Positions 31,888 through 35,519 of a stretch of 35,519 bases of DNA are shown here, piece by piece. Made by a program: the position numbers and the translations under genes. Source of the stretch: CAYJBP01 sp964368605. GTDB taxonomy: Bacteria > Bacillota > Dehalobacteriia > UBA4068. How positions within the stretch are numbered: position 1 is the stretch's first letter; every line of letters starts with the position of its first letter. The notes under the pieces are model-generated. The model was not told the origin of the DNA. It did not search any database and saw only the letters and a program-made list of their open reading frames with translations. Location: positions 1-35,519 of the forward strand of contig CAYJBP010000011.1 of the NCBI GenBank assembly GCA_964368605.1. The letters are read 5' to 3'.

Positions 31888-32415
31888 TTATTTTCTTACA
31901 TCAATATGAATAAAGCCGGTGCCGATATAGGAATAACCTACCTCGGGCAAATTATCGGCATATTCTTTAATACGGGCATAAGATACACCGGAAATTGTGA
32001 TATCGGCCGCACGACCATAAGTATGCTGGCTGTTTGAGGCGCCGCCTACATCGGCATTATGGCTAACAGTTCGGTAGCCGCTGGTAATCCGAATCGGTTT
32101 ACCAAAATGATTACGTATATCTTGTAAAACATCTACCAGGCGCTGATCGATTAGAACTACATTACTATTATCCTGGCAGGCAAATTCATTTACCGTAAAA
32201 TCAGCGCTTAACCTATGACTACCTTGGCTACTTTTAGAGAAAATCAAAATATCGGCTATCAATTCTTGCAAATAAGGGGAGGTGTTTTTTACCGATTGAT
32301 AATCATCATTCTCATTATCTGTTATTGTAAAGTAGCCATTGGCGGTTTTTACTAAATCGCCAACATCTAAGCCGGCAGGAGCCTTACCTGATGCATTAAC
32401 ATCTGCAATTGTCAT
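31888..32415 (-). CDS. M15 family peptidase, phage-type endolysin
   Basis: This is a 175-residue protein. The first 70 residues (GLDVGDLVKTANGYFTI...) are unassigned, possibly a small beta domain. The rest is an M15A D-Ala-D-Ala-type peptidase: VNEFACQDNSN, ITSGYRTVSHN, zinc motif SQHTYGRAAD and FIHIDVRK at the C terminus. It is homologous to the C-terminal half of the 20817-21851 protein. It has no signal peptide. Its ATG overlaps the holin stop (TAATG), so the two form a classical lysis pair. No other phage gene adjoins it. Confidence 0.85.
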   Translation of the reverse strand: MTIADVNASGKAPAGLDVGDLVKTANGYFTITDNENDDYQSVKNTSPYLQELIADILIFSKSSQGSHRLSADFTVNEFACQDNSNVVLIDQRLVDVLQDIRNHFGKPIRITSGYRTVSHNADVGGASNSQHTYGRAADITISGVSYARIKEYADNLPEVGYSYIGTGFIHIDVRK

Positions 32416-32636
32416 TATTTATCACCCATACCTTTCGTGGTGGGGTCTACGAATACCCCTAATAAAGATAATGCTATACTTCCTAACATAAAGGGGTTGG
32501 CTATTAAATCTTTTGCGGCAACTATTACCAAATCCCAGCTGGTAAACATCTCCGGGCTAACCCCCATCGAAGTTAATACTATTCCAAAAAGCCCCAACCA
32601 AAACCAGGGATTTTTAAAGCGTGCTTTATTTAACAT
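32415..32636 (-). CDS. Phage holin (phi LC3 family-like)
   Basis: This 73-residue membrane protein begins ARFKNPWFWLGLFGIVLT and ends FVDPTTKGMGDK, both typical of the phi LC3-type holins of Bacillota phages. Two hydrophobic segments (about 10-27 and 47-62) flank a polar loop. Holins open the membrane to let leaderless endolysins reach the wall. GGAGG lies seven bases before ATG. A possible promoter TTGGGA-17-CATATT lies at 32686-32714 on the minus strand, so the pair may be expressed alone. Confidence 0.88.
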   Translation of the reverse strand: MLNKARFKNPWFWLGLFGIVLTSMGVSPEMFTSWDLVIVAAKDLIANPFMLGSIALSLLGVFVDPTTKGMGDK

Positions 32637-32731
32637 ATTTTATCCTCCAAACTTTTTTAATAACGGGCGCTTGCCCTCGCTACATAATATGCAAGCTTGC
32701 CTATTTTGTCCCAAAATAAAAAAAGTTTATA

Positions 32732-32760
32732 TTGTAAAAAGCCTCTTATTAGTATATAAT
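32732..32760 (+). promoter_or_regulatory. Promoter of the GGDEF-EAL gene
   Basis: TTGTAA (32732-32737), 17 bp and TATAAT (32755-32760) predict a start near 32767, about 45 bases before ATG. Confidence 0.7.
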
Positions 32761-32811
32761 GTATTATGTATCTTTGCATTTAATAAATTTAATCAATATT
32801 AGGTGAATAAA

Positions 32812-35490
32812 ATGGAGCAAAATATAGCTAAACTAAATATTAGTCTTTTTGATACGATATATAATCAAATTAACAGTGATATTGATTATAAGCTTATCGC
32901 TACTATTTTTAGCATGCTTGATAAATATGTAAATAGCGAGGAAGCTATTAATTTAGCTTTGCAATATATTTGCTTAAATTATGATGCCGATCGCTGTTAT
33001 ATATTTGAATCCTATGATAAAGGTTTTACCTGCAGTAATACCTTTGAATGGGCAAGGCCAACCGTAGAGCCGCAGATTTCCAATATGATCAATGTTGGCT
33101 ATGAATTTTATCAGGAGATATTATCTGCTGCTAAAAACGGCATTATTAATATTGAAAATGTCGATAAATTGCAACCAAATACTTATGTATATAGAATGAT
33201 GAAAGAACAAAGCATTAAGTCGATGTTGCATTTTCAGATAGAGCAGGATAATTATATTCCTTTCTTTTTAGGCCTGGATGATTGCCATAAAAGCCGTAAA
33301 TGGACCGAAAAAGAAATTATTACCTTGCGTTATATCACTAAAGTAGTTTTTATGTGCCTGCAAAGCAAAAAACTGCTTAGCGAGGTAGAAGCTTTAACCG
33401 ATTATAATCAAATTTCGGCCTATATTTCTGATAGCTCCGAAGATATTGTTTATTTATCCGATATCGAGAACTATAATATACTCTACCTTAATCGGGCGGC
33501 CTTAACAATTTTAGGTAATCCGCCGGAAAGCGAATGGAAAAATCAAAAATGCTATCAGCTTTTGCAAGGCAAAAGTGCTCCTTGTGAATTTTGCACCAAT
33601 CATTTAATCAATGATAAAGAGTTTTATGAATGGACCTATCTAAATAAAATTTTTAATAAAACCTATTTATTAAAAGATAAATTAATCCCCATGCGCGGCA
33701 AATTGGTACGCTTAGAAAGTGCTACCGATATTAGCCAGGTTATATCGCTGGAGGAAGAGCTTAAAGCAAAGCTTGCCGAAGAAAGAATGATTTTAAGCTG
33801 TATAGAAACCTTGCATGCCGGCAAAGATCCCCAAACCTCAATTAATGACTTATTAAAAATTGTAGCTAATTATCATGATGCCGAAAGAAGCTATATTTTT
33901 GAAGAAGACGAAAATGCACCGGTAATTAATAATACCTATGAATGGTGCGCCGAAGGCATTAGCGCCCAACTTAATAATCTACAAGGCATTCCCTTAACAG
34001 AGGTTGCCAAATGGTATGAGCATTTTGAAAAAGCCGGCGAATTTTATATCGATTCGGTAAATGATGATTTAGTAATTGGCTCTTTTGAGCATGAGGTACT
34101 TAGTGCTCAGCAAATTGTATCCTTGGTAGCTGCACCGCTACATGATGAAAATGGTAATCTTAATGGCTTTATTGGTATAGATAATCCCAAGGCAAATATT
34201 AAAAAAACTTCTTTAATGCGTTCAGTTACAAAATTTGTTTCTAACTTTTTGGATGATACAAAAATTTTGGACGAATTACATAAATTAAGCTATTATGATA
34301 TCCTAACCGGCCTAAAAAATCGCCATAGTTATCGGCGTACTTTAAATGATTTAAATAGCATGCAAATTAGTTCTTTGGGAGTTGTTTATGCCGATATTTG
34401 CAGCTTAAGATCGTTAAACGATGCTAAAGGCACAGCCTATGGTGATTTAATGATTCAAAATTTAGCCAACTATTTAAGTGATATTTTTGGCGAAGATTGT
34501 TATCGGGTTGGCGGCGATGAGTTTGTAATCTTAAAATATAATATCACTGAAAAAGAATTTGAAAATAAAATTAACAATTTAAAAGAAATGCTTAAACAAG
34601 AATACCGCTTTAAGGTTTCGTTGGGCTTTACTTGGAATAAAAATTTGAATTCTCAAATTGATGATGAATACACTTATCCTCATGAAAATTTTGATATTTA
34701 TGGCGGCAAATATGCAGCTATTTTAGCCCAAAACCTAGATCAAGAAATTGCCAATTCTAAATTTGCAGTATATTTTCAGCCTCAAATCGATTTACAAACC
34801 GAGCAAATTGTTGGCGCCGAAGCCCTAATACGCCGCATAGACGCCGATGGCCATATTCAAGTACCGCTTTCTTTTGTACCATTTTATGAAAAAGAAGGGA
34901 TAATTTCTAAAATTGATATTTTTGTTTTTCAAACAGTATGCCAGCAATTAAATCAATGGCAAAAGCAGGGATTTGCAAATAAAATTAAATTATCGGTTAA
35001 CTGCTCTCGGCAAACTGTGATGGAAAAAGAAATTGTCAAAAAATTTGTGGATATTGCCGATTTTTATCAAATTTCCAAAAAGCAAATAATTATCGAGATT
35101 ACCGAAACAATCAGCAGTGCCGATGATATAATCTTATCCCAAATCATCTCGCAATTTGCAGCGGCCGGTTTTAGTGTATCTTTAGATGATTTTGGCAGCG
35201 GTTATTCTAATTTATCGGCTCTAAAACTAACCGATTTTGATGAATTAAAGTTGGATATGAGCCTAACTTGTAATTTAAATAGCGATAAAAAGTCAAAAAT
35301 TCTAACCAAAGTAGCATTAAGCCTATGCAGCGAATTAGAAAATATGGTATCGGTTGCCGAAGGCATAGAAACAGCTGATCAATGCCAAACACTTAAAGAA
35401 ATGGGCTGCAAAGTAGGCCAAGGCTATTATTTTGACAAGCCTATGCCCATAGAAATGTTTTGTAATAAGTATATCATAAATATGCCATAA
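32812..35490 (+). CDS. GAF-PAS-GAF-GGDEF-EAL cyclic-di-GMP turnover protein
   Basis: This is an 892-residue cytosolic signalling protein with no membrane helix. A GAF-like sensor (about 30-190) is followed by a PAS-like domain (about 200-310, with a CYQLLQGKSAPCEFC cysteine segment seen in PAS modules of gut Bacillota), a second GAF (about 330-480), GGDEF (about 490-630) and EAL (about 640-890). The cyclase motif RVGGDEF is intact, though the upstream metal/substrate strand reads ADICSLRSLND and GTAYGD instead of the usual GHxxGD. EAL motifs are intact: EALIR, NCSR, EITET, DDFGSGYS, KLD, EGIET and GQGYYF. It is probably an active phosphodiesterase; its cyclase activity is less sure. ATG at 32812 has AGGTGA; GTG at 32803 is the alternative. 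Confidence 0.9.
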   Translation: MEQNIAKLNISLFDTIYNQINSDIDYKLIATIFSMLDKYVNSEEAINLALQYICLNYDADRCYIFESYDKGFTCSNTFEWARPTVEPQISNMINVGYEFYQEILSAAKNGIINIENVDKLQPNTYVYRMMKEQSIKSMLHFQIEQDNYIPFFLGLDDCHKSRKWTEKEIITLRYITKVVFMCLQSKKLLSEVEALTDYNQISAYISDSSEDIVYLSDIENYNILYLNRAALTILGNPPESEWKNQKCYQLLQGKSAPCEFCTNHLINDKEFYEWTYLNKIFNKTYLLKDKLIPMRGKLVRLESATDISQVISLEEELKAKLAEERMILSCIETLHAGKDPQTSINDLLKIVANYHDAERSYIFEEDENAPVINNTYEWCAEGISAQLNNLQGIPLTEVAKWYEHFEKAGEFYIDSVNDDLVIGSFEHEVLSAQQIVSLVAAPLHDENGNLNGFIGIDNPKANIKKTSLMRSVTKFVSNFLDDTKILDELHKLSYYDILTGLKNRHSYRRTLNDLNSMQISSLGVVYADICSLRSLNDAKGTAYGDLMIQNLANYLSDIFGEDCYRVGGDEFVILKYNITEKEFENKINNLKEMLKQEYRFKVSLGFTWNKNLNSQIDDEYTYPHENFDIYGGKYAAILAQNLDQEIANSKFAVYFQPQIDLQTEQIVGAEALIRRIDADGHIQVPLSFVPFYEKEGIISKIDIFVFQTVCQQLNQWQKQGFANKIKLSVNCSRQTVMEKEIVKKFVDIADFYQISKKQIIIEITETISSADDIILSQIISQFAAAGFSVSLDDFGSGYSNLSALKLTDFDELKLDMSLTCNLNSDKKSKILTKVALSLCSELENMVSVAEGIETADQCQTLKEMGCKVGQGYYFDKPMPIEMFCNKYIINMP

Positions 35491-35519
35491 AACTAACTTT
35501 TACAGTAAACTAACTGCAT

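Overview
The window looks like chromosome from an AT-rich, Gram-positive-type, spore-forming Bacillota, most likely a clostridial or Peptococcaceae-like gut or anaerobic lineage. The reasons are a GerW/YtfJ sporulation-family gene with its DUF2953 partner, the MurT/GatD cell-wall pair, an SLH-anchored surface protein next to CsaB, the mutS-mutL-miaA order, strong AGGAGG ribosome sites and sigma-A promoters close to TTGACA-17-TATAAT. I see no rRNA, tRNA, CRISPR array or insertion sequence.

Layout. 1-2175: an EF-G-like GTPase (minus). 2416-4209: a tandem pair of DUF11-like proteins of unknown role. 4237-4553: an unannotated type I toxin-antitoxin candidate, with a 30-residue membrane peptide on the minus strand and a converging small RNA on the plus strand that share one terminator. 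4593-10819: minus-strand operon minC-mutS-mutL-miaA (cell division, mismatch repair, tRNA modification). 10908-13240: plus-strand TtcA-like PP-loop enzyme, free-Met-(R)-sulfoxide reductase and an MFS transporter. 13230-14150: a perfect-consensus promoter driving four small membrane-protein genes, three of them only 55-58 codons. 14255-16516: murT-gatD, where the GatD subunit has lost both expected catalytic residues. 16631-18845: D,D-carboxypeptidase, gerW and DUF2953. 18997-21851: three phage-type genes (beta-propeller tail-fibre-like protein, small phage-type protein, NAGPA-M15 two-domain lysin) between host genes. 22107-28449: mfd, pth and a GT4-CsaB fusion. 28486-31554: an SLH protein with a phosphodiester glycosidase domain. 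31888-32636: an isolated holin-endolysin pair. 32812-35490: a GAF-PAS-GAF-GGDEF-EAL cyclic-di-GMP protein.

How the parts connect. The GT4-CsaB fusion and the SLH protein form a plausible cell-surface unit, because CsaB pyruvylates the wall polymer that SLH domains bind. MurT-GatD, the carboxypeptidase and the two M15 enzymes all act on peptidoglycan. A recurrent structured intergenic element (AAAAGTTTT box, AT-rich hairpin, GC-rich hairpin, AAGGTCTTA box) sits just after stop codons at several places. Two copies are 65 bp each and show paired changes in the second hairpin.
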